The notes: generated by a model not told the origin, from the sequence alone. DNA of 64,000 nt from Lactobacillaceae bacterium L1_55_11 (GCA_029433155.1 JAQYTT010000002.1:186001-250000), one strand, 5' to 3'. Positions 40,109 through 49,759 are shown, numbered from the stretch's first letter. Translations and numbers: made by a program.

Positions 40109-41512
40109 ATGGATAATTCAAGAGAACAAAAGTTCTCAGAAGAACCAAAGAAGCATCATCACATCATTCAGCAAGCTGGTGATAAGAGTTTGCCCGATGT
40201 GAACAGTAGTATTAGCGTTCCGGTAGGAGCGCCATTCTGGCGACGGCTGCTAGCCTTTACAGGTCCTGGAGCTCTGGTTGCCGTTGGTTATATGGACCCT
40301 GGTAACTGGGTCACATCAATTAAGGGTGGTGCCGCGTACCACTATTTGCTGTTATCAGTTGTTTTACTTTCATCTTTGATTGCCATGCTCTTGCAGTACA
40401 TGGCAGGAAAACTGGGAATTGTCGCGCAGGAAGACTTGGCTCAGGCTACTGCTAACCGGACTGGTAAGTGGGGTCGTTACCTCCTCTGGGTTATGACTGA
40501 ACTTGCTTTGATTGCGACGGATATTGCCGAGGTTGTTGGTGGTGCCATTGCCTTGTCGTTGCTGTTTGGCTGGCCACTCTTGGTCACAGTATTCCTGACA
40601 GCATTTGATGTCATTATTTTGCTGCTTTTGATGAAGTTTGGCTTCCGTAAGATTGAAGCGATTGTCATGACGCTGATTTTGACAATTTTGCTTGTTTTTG
40701 TTTACTTAACGATTTTGTCACGTCCTGACTGGATGGCTATTTTGGGTAACTACATTCCTCGTCCTCAGACTTTGTCATCAGCATCTGCGCATGGCTTGGA
40801 TAGTCCAATTACATTGACCGCTGGTATCATTGGTGCCACGGTTATGCCGCACAATCTGTATCTGCACTCATCCATTTCACAAACCCGTAAGGTTGATCAT
40901 TCAAAGCCTTCACAGATTAAGGATGCGGTACGTTTGATGACTTGGGATTCCAACATTCAGTTGACATTGGCTTTCTTCATTAACTCAATGCTCCTGATTG
41001 TTGGTGCTGCCCTTTTCTTTGGACACGCTACTGAATTGGATGGGTTCCATCAGTTATACAGCGCCTTGAATGATCGTAATATTGCTGGTGCGATTGCATC
41101 ACCAGTGTTGTCGACGCTGTTTGCGCTTGCCTTGTTGGCTTCAGGACAGAATTCAACGATTACTGGAACGTTGACTGGTGAAATTATCATGGAAGGGTTC
41201 TTGCACTTCAAGATTCCTTTGTGGCTACGTCGTGTAGTTACCCGTGGTATTGCTATTATTCCTGTTTTGGTTATTGCGATTATGTATGGTGGTAATGAAG
41301 CCCAGCTCGATGCTTTGATTGAGTCAACTCAGGTCTTCTTATCAATTGCTTTGCCATTCTCAATGTTCCCACTGATTTATTTCACTTCTTCTAAGAAGAT
41401 TATGGGTGAGTTTGCTAATTCATTCTGGGTTAAGTGGGTTGGTTGGATTTGTTTCGTAGGCCTGACAATTATCAACATTGTTCTGATTTACGGAATGCAC
41501 TTATTCTGGTAA
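40109..41512 (+). CDS. mntH: Nramp-family manganese transporter
   Basis: Proton-coupled divalent metal importer, 467 residues with about eleven hydrophobic helices. The two metal-site signatures are present: MDPGNW in helix 1 (about residues 70-75) and MPHN in helix 6. The long polar N-terminus (about 45 residues, His-containing) is common in lactobacillar MntH. AAAGGAG lies upstream of the ATG. It is followed 25 bases later by a universal stress protein gene, a frequent pairing in lactic acid bacteria. Its base composition is more AT-rich than the flanking genes. Imported Mn would supply Mn-catalase. Confidence 0.96.
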   Translation: MDNSREQKFSEEPKKHHHIIQQAGDKSLPDVNSSISVPVGAPFWRRLLAFTGPGALVAVGYMDPGNWVTSIKGGAAYHYLLLSVVLLSSLIAMLLQYMAGKLGIVAQEDLAQATANRTGKWGRYLLWVMTELALIATDIAEVVGGAIALSLLFGWPLLVTVFLTAFDVIILLLLMKFGFRKIEAIVMTLILTILLVFVYLTILSRPDWMAILGNYIPRPQTLSSASAHGLDSPITLTAGIIGATVMPHNLYLHSSISQTRKVDHSKPSQIKDAVRLMTWDSNIQLTLAFFINSMLLIVGAALFFGHATELDGFHQLYSALNDRNIAGAIASPVLSTLFALALLASGQNSTITGTLTGEIIMEGFLHFKIPLWLRRVVTRGIAIIPVLVIAIMYGGNEAQLDALIESTQVFLSIALPFSMFPLIYFTSSKKIMGEFANSFWVKWVGWICFVGLTIINIVLIYGMHLFW

Positions 41513-41537
41513 GCAGAAAGAAAGGTTGATATAAATC

Positions 41538-41999
41538 ATGTCTGAATTGTCATTAGATATTGAACCTAAGCAGTTTAAGAACATCTTAGTTGGTGTTGAT
41601 GAATCCGAACAAGGCTACTTCGCTTTGGTTAACGCAGTTCATCAGGCTCGCGAAGATAAGGCTGAGTTAACGATCGTGACCGTCCTAGAAATGGGCGATC
41701 TCTCCACTATTCAGGCTTTGAACTTGGACGCTATTAACGAAATTCAAAGCAAGTTGGAAAAAAACTTAGCTAGGTACAAGCGTTTTGCCCAAGAGCAGGG
41801 TATTACTCACGTTGAGACGGTCTTTGCTCAGGGAGCTAAGTTTGGTGAAACGCTGCTTCAGCAGGTAGCGCCACAAGTGAACGCCGACCTCTTAGTAGTT
41901 GGGGCTCACTCACACGATGGCTTCTGGGATTCACTTGGATCTCAGGCTGCCTATGTTGCTCGTAACGCAAAAATTTCCGCCTTAATTGTACGTGCCTAA
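41538..41999 (+). CDS. Universal stress protein (UspA family)
   Basis: 153-residue cytosolic Usp domain: NILVGVDESEQGYFALVNAV (residues about 14-33) and the C-terminal ATP-binding pattern LLVVGAHSHDGFWDSLGSQAAYVARNAKISALIV, close to the G-x2-G-x9-G-S/T signature but with altered glycines, so nucleotide binding is uncertain. It lies in an operon with mntH, with ribosome binding site AAAGG, and ends at a terminator. A link to metal or oxidative stress is inferred from the operon. Confidence 0.9.
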   Translation: MSELSLDIEPKQFKNILVGVDESEQGYFALVNAVHQAREDKAELTIVTVLEMGDLSTIQALNLDAINEIQSKLEKNLARYKRFAQEQGITHVETVFAQGAKFGETLLQQVAPQVNADLLVVGAHSHDGFWDSLGSQAAYVARNAKISALIVRA

Positions 42000-42012
42000 C
42001 CCAAATTCTTTT

Positions 42013-42039
42013 AAAAGAGATGCGAGAGCATCTCTTTTT
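42013..42039 (+). terminator. Terminator after mntH-usp
   Basis: AAAAGAGATGC-GAGA-GCATCTCTTTTT. Confidence 0.92.
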
Positions 42040-42127
42040 CAATGCATGAATTTATGGGGCGGTTGGCATATTAATGAGACTAGTATTATAATGTGAGAAA
42101 AGTCTACAAAGGCAGAGGAGTACAAAG

Positions 42128-43321
42128 ATGAGTTTTAAATATTCAAGTCATGTTCCAAATCCAGACAACGATGCGACCGGCCAAATCTTGGCCGCTGCGG
42201 CTGATCCTGAAGTGATTTCTTTTGCGGGTGGCCTGCCTGATCCAGCCCTCTTTCCCGTCAAGGAATTAAAGGAATCAGCTGATCGTGTCTTCGATACTAA
42301 GGCAGCGGCAGCCTTGCAATACGGTAGTGCCGCTGGAATTCCCCAACTGCGTGAACAGGTCATTGACAAGTTCTTGAAGCACCGCGGTATTGAGGGTGAC
42401 TTGGATAACATCGTGATTTCGACTGGTTCTGAACAGGCCATCGAACAGATTGCTAAGATGTTTGTCGACGAAGGTGACACGGTCATCGTTGAACGGCCAA
42501 CCTACCTTTGTACCATCGACGCCTTTACCAGCTTTGGTGCCAACATTATCGGCGTCGACATGGATGAAGACGGGATGAAGATGGACTCTCTGGAAGAAGC
42601 TCTTAAGGCCCACCCAGAAGCCAAGCTTATCTACACCATTCCTACTTTCCAAAACCCAACCGGTCGGACGATGTCAGTAGAACGTCGTCAGGAATTCGTC
42701 AAGTTGGCTGAACAATACGGTGTGCCAATTTTGGAAGATGATCCTTACGGTGCCATCCGTTATGCTGGGGAAGAAATTCCACCATTGAAGCACTTTGATA
42801 AGACCGGTAACGTGATTTACATGTCATCGTTCTCAAAGATCCTGGTGCCTGGTATCCGTTTGGGCTTTGTCGTTGGCGAAAAGGACTTCATCAAGAACTT
42901 AGTTTTGATGAAGCAGATTGCTGATTTGCACTCTGATAACTTCTCCCAGTACATGATTGCGGACTACTTGGAGCATAACGACGTTTATGCCCACATTAAG
43001 GACATCAGTGAGCTTTACAAGGGCCGGTTCGAATTGATGCTGCACATCATCGAAACCGAGTTCCCTAAAGGTACGCATCACAGTACGCCTGAAGGTGGCA
43101 TGTTCATCTGGGTTCAGGTGCCTGGTATCGAAGACACTAATAAGCTCTTTGACGCCTGCATCGCTAACAACGTGGCCTTCGTGCCCGGGGAGGCCTTCTA
43201 CGCTGGGGTCGGGGAACCTGGTACCATGCGTTTGAACTTCTCTAACGTGGATGATGAAACCATCAAGGTTGGTATGAAGCGTCTGGCCGATGCCATCAAC
43301 GGCTTCTTGGACAAGAAGTAA
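42128..43321 (+). CDS. PLP-dependent class I aminotransferase
   Basis: Fold type I transaminase of 397 residues, resembling 2-aminoadipate/aromatic aminotransferases related to the MocR catalytic domain. The PLP-lysine lies in SSFSKILVPGIRLGF (about residue 240). FAGGLPDPALFP, the phosphate-binding TGSEQAIEQIAK, TIPTFQNPTGRTM and LEDDPYGAIRY (Asp and Tyr contacting PLP) are all present. It has no DNA-binding domain. The ribosome binding site is AGAGGAG and it is monocistronic. It probably transaminates aromatic or branched amino acids; substrate uncertain. Confidence 0.92.
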   Translation: MSFKYSSHVPNPDNDATGQILAAAADPEVISFAGGLPDPALFPVKELKESADRVFDTKAAAALQYGSAAGIPQLREQVIDKFLKHRGIEGDLDNIVISTGSEQAIEQIAKMFVDEGDTVIVERPTYLCTIDAFTSFGANIIGVDMDEDGMKMDSLEEALKAHPEAKLIYTIPTFQNPTGRTMSVERRQEFVKLAEQYGVPILEDDPYGAIRYAGEEIPPLKHFDKTGNVIYMSSFSKILVPGIRLGFVVGEKDFIKNLVLMKQIADLHSDNFSQYMIADYLEHNDVYAHIKDISELYKGRFELMLHIIETEFPKGTHHSTPEGGMFIWVQVPGIEDTNKLFDACIANNVAFVPGEAFYAGVGEPGTMRLNFSNVDDETIKVGMKRLADAINGFLDKK

Positions 43322-43329
43322 ATAATTTT

Positions 43330-43357
43330 AAAAGAAACCCTCGGGTTTCTTTTTTGT
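43330..43357 (+). terminator. Terminator after aminotransferase gene
   Basis: AAAAGAAACCC-TC-GGGTTTCTTTTTTG. Confidence 0.9.
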
Positions 43358-43442
43358 TTGTTCGCTAAGGTAAAATGCAGTTTGTCTTTAGTTGGTTACA
43401 AACACTGGGCATTCAAAGCCAATGGTGAACGATATGATGAAA

Positions 43443-43471
43443 TTGACGGCCTAATATTTTCTTGCTATAAT
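43443..43471 (+). promoter_or_regulatory. tRNA-Leu promoter
   Basis: TTGACG (43443-43448), 17-bp spacer, TATAAT (43466-43471); start expected near 43478, ten bases before the tRNA. Confidence 0.85.
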
Positions 43472-43487
43472 ATTAGAGTTGTGAATT

Positions 43488-43571
43488 GCCGTTGTGGCGG
43501 AACTGGTAGACGCGCTGGACTCAAAATCCAGTGGTAGCAATACCGTGTGGGTTCGATTCCCACCGACGGCA
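43488..43571 (+). tRNA. tRNA-Leu (anticodon CAA)
   Basis: 84-nt class II tRNA. The acceptor stem GCCGTTG pairs with CGACGGC. The anticodon loop is CTCAAAA between CTGGA and TCCAG, giving CAA. A long variable arm is present, and the T-arm has GGTTCGATTCC. Discriminator A; no encoded CCA. It reads UUG leucine codons. Confidence 0.97.
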
Positions 43572-43588
43572 TCGAAATGATATTGTAA

Positions 43589-43634
43589 AAAAGAACTCAG
43601 TGACTGAAATGGTCGCTGAGTTCTTTTTTGTTGT
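43589..43634 (+). terminator. Terminator after tRNA-Leu
   Basis: AAGAACTCAG and CTGAGTTCTT arms with inner GACTGAAATGGTC pairing, followed by TTTT. Confidence 0.9.
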
Positions 43635-43751
43635 AATTATTAAGGAATTTTAAATTTTCTTGCGATTTAGTAACGGTAGAAATGCTATAATTTCTTCAGA
43701 GAATGATTATAAATTTTAAAAATCGTATTTATCAGTATGGGAGAGCTTTTT

Positions 43752-45800
43752 ATGAAGAAAAACTTAACTAAAATTTCAGTGGCAGGAGCTGCGGTCGCAG
43801 GAGCGGCCTTTGTAAATGCTAACAACCAACAGGCTTCAGCCGATAGCGATGCACCCAAGCCAGCACCGGCCCAGGACAATCAAACTACTGCTAACCAGAA
43901 GGTCCAGGTTGCTCAGAGTCAGTTACAGCAAACCCAGACTCAGTTAGCCCAAGCTCAGGCTAAGCAGGCCGATGACCAAAAGGCCTACCAGCAAACCACT
44001 CAGGACCTAGCCCAGGCCCAAGATGACCAGGCCAACCGCGCCCAGCGGCAGCCCGAAGTGCAGCAAAGTGTTAACCAGCTCCAAGGGCAAGTCACTGATT
44101 TAACCAAGTCAGTGGCCAACAAGCAGACCACGGCAACTGCTGATCAGAACGCCGCACAAGCCCAGGCTAGTCAGACCCAGGCGGCCCAAACCCAACTAAA
44201 CCAGGCTAACCAAGCGGCTAAGGATGCTCAAGCCGCCTATGACCAGGTCAGTGGCAATGCTAACACGGCCCTGGCTAACCAGCAGCAGGCTGTTGCTAAC
44301 AAGCAAGCCGCTCTCCAAGACAAGCAGGCCGCAGCCGCGGCTGCCCAAACGGCAGTCACGCAGGCCCAGGCCAATGTTCAAGCCGCTCAGGCCCAGGCCA
44401 ATGGTGCGACTACTACCACCACGACCAGTACCAGCAACAGTGGTGACCTGCAGTCATCCATTGATTGGGCGACTAAGAAAGAAGCCATTCGTCAGGCATT
44501 TTTGAAACAGCTTAATGATTACCGGGCTTCGCTAGGAGCGCAGCCCTTGCAGCTCGATGATAATTTGAGCCAGTTGGCCGACAGTCGGGCCAACAGTATT
44601 ACCACTGGTGCTCGTTCAGAGGGCAGTGCTACGACTGTTCATGCCGGCTTTAACAAGGCGATTGCCTCAACCCTGGCCCAGGAAAACAAGGTCGTCAGCA
44701 GTGTTGGTGAAAATGAGTTATCGCGTGGTCTGAATTTGTCTCAGAACACGCCTGACCAAATCGCTAAGGTGATGTTTGATCAGTGGAAAGGTAGCCCTGA
44801 ACACGACGCCGTGCAAAAGGACGGCAACTATAACACGGTTGGGATTGGTATCAGCCAGGCTACCATCACTACTTCACCTTATAACGGTAAGCAGAAGCTG
44901 ACCAGCTACGTGGACTTTGCCAATGTTACTGGCACTTCATCAACTGCCTACAACGATTTGGCTGACAAGTATGCCCAGCAGAAGAACTTTGATGGTACTG
45001 CCGACAGTGTTACCAACTGGCAGCAAGAAGCACCAGTCGCAACGTTGGCCCAGTTACAAGCCCAACAGGCAGCCCAGACGCCCGCCCAGAAGCTGCAGGC
45101 TGCCCAAGCTGAGCTGAGCCAAGCACAAACCCAGGCTAGCCAAGCCCAGGCCGCGGTGACTGCTGCCCAGCAGGATTTGACCCAGGCCCAAAATGATCTG
45201 ACCCAGTTACAGGCTGCCCAGGCTAACCAACCCGCCGCTCAGGCCCAGGCCCAAAGTCAGCTCAATAGTGCCTTGGCTGCCCAGAAGACGGCCCAGGCAA
45301 AATATGACCAGTTGAATGCGGCCTTGCAGGCTGCCCAGACTAAGGCTAGCCAGTCCGCTAGTGATTTGAGTCAGACTCGAGCTGCTCTTCAGGCGGCGCA
45401 GGATCAACTGACCAAGCAAAGCGCCCGTTTGGACTGCTTGAACGACCCAGCTAAGTTAGCGGCTTACATTAGCAACCTGCAGATTCAACAGCAGGTGCTC
45501 GCTGCCCGCTTAACTAATGACCAGGCCCAAGTCGATGCCTTGCAGGCAACCTTTGCTGCCCAGCAGGCTGACCTGGATAAGGCCTTGGCTGCGCAGGCCC
45601 GCTTTGGTGCCGCTAATCCAAGCGATGCCAGTGGTTTGATATTTACCGGTCACCATCACCATGGTGATCATGCGAAGGCTGGTCGTCTGCCAGCCACGGC
45701 CAAGACGACGACGAATCATACTGCCGATTACTTCTTAGTTGGCGCACTTGGTCTTTTGGCCCTCGGTGCTCATCGGACTAAGAAACCCGAAGAAATTTAA
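43752..45800 (+). CDS. Wall-anchored CAP-domain coiled-coil surface protein
   Basis: 682 residues. A signal peptide ends near NNQQASADS. Residues about 45-220 are a Gln/Ala-rich coiled coil. A CAP (SCP) domain follows at about 240-400 (AIRQAFLKQLNDYRASLGAQ, HAGFNKAIAS, FDQWKGSPEHDAV). A second coiled coil runs to about 620, and the C-terminus carries RLPATA, a hydrophobic helix and RTKKPEEI. The motif is LPxTA, as in the adhesin at 1870. The ATG at 43752 is chosen because GGGAGAG precedes it; the earlier in-frame ATG at 43737 contains that site. Probable cell-surface role; activity unknown. Confidence 0.87.
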   Translation: MKKNLTKISVAGAAVAGAAFVNANNQQASADSDAPKPAPAQDNQTTANQKVQVAQSQLQQTQTQLAQAQAKQADDQKAYQQTTQDLAQAQDDQANRAQRQPEVQQSVNQLQGQVTDLTKSVANKQTTATADQNAAQAQASQTQAAQTQLNQANQAAKDAQAAYDQVSGNANTALANQQQAVANKQAALQDKQAAAAAAQTAVTQAQANVQAAQAQANGATTTTTTSTSNSGDLQSSIDWATKKEAIRQAFLKQLNDYRASLGAQPLQLDDNLSQLADSRANSITTGARSEGSATTVHAGFNKAIASTLAQENKVVSSVGENELSRGLNLSQNTPDQIAKVMFDQWKGSPEHDAVQKDGNYNTVGIGISQATITTSPYNGKQKLTSYVDFANVTGTSSTAYNDLADKYAQQKNFDGTADSVTNWQQEAPVATLAQLQAQQAAQTPAQKLQAAQAELSQAQTQASQAQAAVTAAQQDLTQAQNDLTQLQAAQANQPAAQAQAQSQLNSALAAQKTAQAKYDQLNAALQAAQTKASQSASDLSQTRAALQAAQDQLTKQSARLDCLNDPAKLAAYISNLQIQQQVLAARLTNDQAQVDALQATFAAQQADLDKALAAQARFGAANPSDASGLIFTGHHHHGDHAKAGRLPATAKTTTNHTADYFLVGALGLLALGAHRTKKPEEI

Positions 45801-45809
45801 AAACAATAT

Positions 45810-45841
45810 AAAAAGGTGGAAGCATATGCTTCCACCTTTTT
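45810..45841. terminator. Bidirectional terminator, CAP protein / lemA
   Basis: Perfect 32-bp palindrome, half-site AAAAAGGTGGAAGCAT, shared by convergent genes. Confidence 0.93.
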
Positions 45842-45843
45842 GT

Positions 45844-46470
45844 TTAGTTATTGAAGTTAACGGTTGGGTTACTTTGTGCACTTTCGTCAGCGCTGAAGTA
45901 GTGCAACTTCTGGTGGTTGGTCAGGCTAGCAACAATTGAGCTAGGGAAGGAAACCACCTTATTGTTATAGGCACGCACCGCCTTGTTATACTTTTCCCGC
46001 TGGTAGGTGACCCGGTTATCGGCTCCTTCGATTTGGGCCATCAGCACCGTCACCTGGTCGCCGGACTTCAAGTTGGGGTAGTTCTCGTTAATAGCGGAAA
46101 CCATCACGTTCAGCGCCTTTTCCTGGTTCTGCATGGCACTGGTCTTTTGGTCCTGGCTGTCGGCACTGTTATAGGCGCTCTTAGCCTGGTTATACTGGGT
46201 ACGGGCATCGGCAATCTTGCCATACACCGCGCTTTCCTGACCCTGGGTGCCCTTGATGGCATTGACCAGGTTAGGAATTAGGTCGGCTCGGTTTTGCAGG
46301 GCTGTCTGGACTGATCCCGTGCTTTCATCGACGTCCTGCTGGGCCCGGTTCAGGCCATTGCTGCCAGCAATGAAGCCGATACCCAGGACAAGGATCAGGG
46401 CGGCAATTACCATGGTAATGATAAAGCTTTTCTTCTGGTAAATCGGTGTGTCTGCATTGATCGTTTTCAT
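45844..46470 (-). CDS. LemA family protein
   Basis: 208 residues: short cytosolic N-terminus, one transmembrane helix (residues about 14-34), then the long extracytoplasmic helical LemA domain (QQDVDESTGSVQTALQNRAD, LNVMVSAINENYPNLKSG). It lies 20 bases downstream of the TPM-domain gene on the same strand, a pairing seen widely in bacteria. The function is not settled; a link to membrane protein quality control is suggested by this conserved pairing. Confidence 0.92.
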   Translation of the reverse strand: MKTINADTPIYQKKSFIITMVIAALILVLGIGFIAGSNGLNRAQQDVDESTGSVQTALQNRADLIPNLVNAIKGTQGQESAVYGKIADARTQYNQAKSAYNSADSQDQKTSAMQNQEKALNVMVSAINENYPNLKSGDQVTVLMAQIEGADNRVTYQREKYNKAVRAYNNKVVSFPSSIVASLTNHQKLHYFSADESAQSNPTVNFNN

Positions 46471-46490
46471 TTGTATCTAAACCTCACGTA

Positions 46491-47408
46491 TTAAATATCG
46501 GAACCGCCGCCGCCGAAATCACCACCGCCGGCTGAATCGGAGAAGTCAGACCCGCCGCCAAAATCATCGCCGCCAGAGAAGCCTGATTCACCACTCGGTG
46601 GCCAGTCGTCGTCATCGTGGTCGTGATGATCCGTGGAAGAGAGCAGGGAACCTAGCAGGAAGCCGTCGAAGAAACCGCCACCACCATAGCCCCGATAACC
46701 AGGGCGGTAGCCGGTTCGTCGACCGGGACCAGTATCACCGCCGCGCCGGGTGACCCGGTGACTCCACAGAATCAGGATACCAAAGGAAATCACTAAGGCG
46801 ATTAGGACTACCAAGGGTAGCAGGTAGGGACTGTTTTGACGACCCTGGTGCTTACTGCTCCCGGGTGTGGTCGGTAGTTGAGCAGCTACCTGGTCAAAGA
46901 CGTCCATGAGGCCTTGGTTAACCTGGTCGGGGTCCTTAGATTTAAGCTGGTCCCGATGATTTTCCAGCATGACAATCGTTTTGCCATCGGGCAGGACCGA
47001 CTCAACGCCAGAACCGGGTGCAATCCGCACGTTGTTTTGACCATTGTTCTTGGCAAAGACAATGATCACGCCATTATCCTCGCCACTTTTACCGGCCTGC
47101 CAAACGCGACGCTGGGTCAGCTGGTTGGTGAATTCCTTCATGTCCAAACCGTCCGTGTTGTCAACAGTGAGGACGGCCACCTGGGGCTGCTGGGTGGTCT
47201 TTTTAAATTGGCGGTCCTGGTCAATAATGTGGTTCTTGCTAGCCGGCGTCAAAATATTGGCATCGTCGGTGACCACAAAGTTACGGCTGGGACGGATGGT
47301 TTCTGGGTTTTCAGCCTGGACTGGTTGCTGAAACCAGAGAACTGCCAGGGAGAGACTGACCAGCGTAATCAGTGCTACTTGATATTTACTTAAAGCCCGA
47401 ACTGACAC
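46491..47408 (-). CDS. TPM-domain membrane protein (YgcG family)
   Basis: 305 residues starting at GTG (47408) with GAGGGAG eight bases upstream. A signal or N-terminal helix, then the TPM_phosphatase domain (about 40-180; VVTDDANILTPASKNHIIDQ, VLTVDNTDGLDMKEFTNQL, GVIIVFAKNNGQNNVRIAPG), a transmembrane helix (about 198-215), and a Gly/Asp/Ser-rich tail with an HHDHDDDD cluster ending in repeated GGG. It is the first gene of the operon with lemA. The likely promoter is TTGCCA, 16 bp, TATAAT (47440-47445, minus strand). Confidence 0.9.
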   Translation of the reverse strand: MSVRALSKYQVALITLVSLSLAVLWFQQPVQAENPETIRPSRNFVVTDDANILTPASKNHIIDQDRQFKKTTQQPQVAVLTVDNTDGLDMKEFTNQLTQRRVWQAGKSGEDNGVIIVFAKNNGQNNVRIAPGSGVESVLPDGKTIVMLENHRDQLKSKDPDQVNQGLMDVFDQVAAQLPTTPGSSKHQGRQNSPYLLPLVVLIALVISFGILILWSHRVTRRGGDTGPGRRTGYRPGYRGYGGGGFFDGFLLGSLLSSTDHHDHDDDDWPPSGESGFSGGDDFGGGSDFSDSAGGGDFGGGGSDI

Positions 47409-47439
47409 GGTAACGCTCCCTCAATGATTTGTTGGCGAA

Positions 47440-47467
47440 ATTATATCACTTCTGGCTGTACTGGCAA
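47440..47467 (-). promoter_or_regulatory. Promoter of TPM-lemA operon
   Basis: Minus strand: -35 TTGCCA (47462-47467), 16-bp spacer, -10 TATAAT (47440-47445). Confidence 0.65.
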
Positions 47468-47487
47468 GGCCCAGGGATTTATTTGGT

Positions 47488-48369
47488 TTAATTATCGGCA
47501 CGGCTGGCCTGACGGAGGCCTTGGCGCCGGTTGGTACCGTTGGTGCCATTGTTACCAGTTTTCAGGACATATTCTTCAATCAACTGAACGACTTCCGGAT
47601 TTTCGGGCAGGCTCGAGTGGGCCGCATTGTTACCCGAAACAGTGATCTGGGTATAGGATTTAACGTTTTTCTGGAAGATGTACTTACCGGAAAGGACACT
47701 TTGCACGGGCACGGTCCCATCATCGGTGTAATCTTCACTACCAGCGACTGAGTAAACGGTCAGGTCGCTTGGTAGGTTATCAGCGTTGTCAATCAGGTCA
47801 GTTAACATGTTGGTCTGCCGGGTAACCGATGACTCAGAGAAGTTATAAGGGGTTCCCAGGGTCATCAGGGTCCGCATGTGGAAGTGGTAGCTACTATAGT
47901 AGTTTTCCAAATAATCAGTCCAATCCAGACCACCGTTGGAATGCCCTACGGCTGAGAAGTCACGGAAGTGGTACTTACGCTGGAGGTCGTTCATGGCCAG
48001 TGACAGCCACTTAGCCTGGCGCTTAATGTTGGCATAACTGTCACTATTGTCTTGAAAGCCAATTACGATATAAGGGTTCCGAGCCGTCTTATTCAAGGTA
48101 CCCGTATAGGAAATACTGTTATCCTTATTAACCTTGACCTTGAGGACCGAGGTTTTTTGCCGGGGATTATCCTTTTCCAAGGCGGTAAAGAGATCATCAA
48201 AGCGGTTAACGGTTGCACCGGATCCGGGAATAAAGATAACCGGTTGAATCCGGGCGTTTTGGATAGCCCGATCATTGTTGTGCTGCCTGGACATCCAGGT
48301 CCAGCTAAAGGAGCTAATGACAATCAGTAAAATGACACCGATTAACAGGATGAGTCTACTGCGCTTCAT
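47488..48369 (-). CDS. Secreted alpha/beta hydrolase, DUF915 family
   Basis: 293 residues. N-terminal signal-anchor (residues about 5-25), then an alpha/beta-hydrolase fold. The oxyanion region is VIFIPGSGATVNRF, the nucleophile elbow AVGHSNGGLD, the acid in SEDYTDDGTVPVQS and the His in NNAAHSSLPENPEV, as in DUF915 hydrolases of lactobacilli. It has an ideal ribosome binding site, AAGGAGGTGA, located inside the end of the preceding EIIC-like gene (14-base overlap). It acts outside the membrane; substrate unknown. Confidence 0.88.
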   Translation of the reverse strand: MKRSRLILLIGVILLIVISSFSWTWMSRQHNNDRAIQNARIQPVIFIPGSGATVNRFDDLFTALEKDNPRQKTSVLKVKVNKDNSISYTGTLNKTARNPYIVIGFQDNSDSYANIKRQAKWLSLAMNDLQRKYHFRDFSAVGHSNGGLDWTDYLENYYSSYHFHMRTLMTLGTPYNFSESSVTRQTNMLTDLIDNADNLPSDLTVYSVAGSEDYTDDGTVPVQSVLSGKYIFQKNVKSYTQITVSGNNAAHSSLPENPEVVQLIEEYVLKTGNNGTNGTNRRQGLRQASRADN

Positions 48370-49570
48370 GGGTCACCTCCTTGCCAAGGGCGAGGACAAA
48401 GGGCCGATAAATGGCCAGGGTCAGAGCAAAAATCACCAAGATTAGCAGGAGGCTAGTCCAGTGACTTTGGCTGGCCAGTAGTCCCGTAATCAAACGGGGC
48501 GTGCCGGTGGGCACAGTAAAAATGGCCGGGTCGACCAGTTTGAGCTTGATGGCGATAAAGCCCACTAAGCTACTAGAAACTGAGGCCAGGACCAGGGGTA
48601 CTAGCATCAGGGGGCGTAGGTAGACTGGCACACCAAACATGAGCAGCTGGTTGTTATCAAACAAGGAGGGGATAAAGGCCAGTTGGCCAAGCCGCCGGCC
48701 GGTCTTATGCTTGGTAAAAAGCAACCAAAAACTTAGGGCCAGGGTGCTACCAACGCCACCGAGGAAACCAAAGGTGGCAAAGACCGAGTACAGGTTTTCC
48801 GGGTAGGGGATGGTGGCATTCACCGACTGGTAAACGGCGTCAATGTTACTGGTAACTGGGTTCAGGTCCATCGGAATCTGGGTTAGTTCGATGGGGATTT
48901 TCCAGCCCAGCCAGGCTGACAGCGGTGCAAGCAAGGCAACGCCCATCAGTCCCCAAAAATGGGTGAAAATACTGTCTGAGAAAAAGTCGGCAAAGGGACC
49001 TTGCAGCCAGCTAGAATTATAGAGATTTTGAATGTAGACCATGGCCAAGCCAACTAAGACCGCCCAAATAATGTGGGTCAGGCCAAAGGGTGGTATCCGA
49101 TAAGAGGTTATCCGGTCTAGCCAGTAGTAGCTTTCGCTGACCACCAGGGCAATCAGCAAAATGACGGCATACTGGATGTAGAGTTGGTTTTGAACCTGAT
49201 TGCCCGCACCGATATTTAGCACGGTCAGGCTGAAGTTCACTAGGATTGGTAAGAGATCGTCTTCGACCCCTCGTAAGCTGAGATAGGCTCGAGTGAAGGC
49301 AATCACCAAGATTAAGGCCACGGCAAAATCGGCCAAGGAATTAGTTGCCTGCAGGATCTGTGGTGATAGAATTCGCGGATTTGCGTACCCTAATATAGTA
49401 GGAAAAAGGCTATTTGGAATTAAAAATAGCTGGACAAAGAGGTGCCAGTAGACCGATAAGATTAAGATTGGCATGGTCACCCGAAAAGCTTGGTACAATG
49501 CCTCGATAATTAGCAGGTTGATGAATTTTTCATCCCAGCGGGTTAGTTTATTAAGCCAGCTTTGAAACAT
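48356..49570 (-). CDS. PTS EIIC-like permease (cellobiose/lactose family), orphan
   Basis: 404-residue membrane protein with about ten helices, matching EIIC of the lactose/cellobiose PTS family in length and in the motif PSLFDNNQLLMFGVPVYLRP (about residues 290-309). In true EIICs this reads PS-x-FNINEP, and the Glu contacts the sugar; here it is NNQLL, so Glu is replaced. No EIIA or EIIB genes are adjacent. It overlaps a DUF915 hydrolase gene. It may be a divergent transporter or no longer phosphotransfer-coupled. Ribosome binding site GAGAGGAA. Confidence 0.8.
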   Translation of the reverse strand: MFQSWLNKLTRWDEKFINLLIIEALYQAFRVTMPILILSVYWHLFVQLFLIPNSLFPTILGYANPRILSPQILQATNSLADFAVALILVIAFTRAYLSLRGVEDDLLPILVNFSLTVLNIGAGNQVQNQLYIQYAVILLIALVVSESYYWLDRITSYRIPPFGLTHIIWAVLVGLAMVYIQNLYNSSWLQGPFADFFSDSIFTHFWGLMGVALLAPLSAWLGWKIPIELTQIPMDLNPVTSNIDAVYQSVNATIPYPENLYSVFATFGFLGGVGSTLALSFWLLFTKHKTGRRLGQLAFIPSLFDNNQLLMFGVPVYLRPLMLVPLVLASVSSSLVGFIAIKLKLVDPAIFTVPTGTPRLITGLLASQSHWTSLLLILVIFALTLAIYRPFVLALGKEVTHEAQ

Positions 49571-49759
49571 GGATTCCTCTCATCTCTATCCGGGTTAAAC
49601 GTTGCGCCGCCCCGTTAACAACATTTGGTAGGTATGTTACAATATGTTAACTTGCGAATATATAAATAACTTTAAAGGCCAATTTCAACTGGCAAAAGTT
49701 TTGAAAGTAAGCAAATTATACACTAAAACCGATAGCGTTAAAAACGGGGGACTACCACC

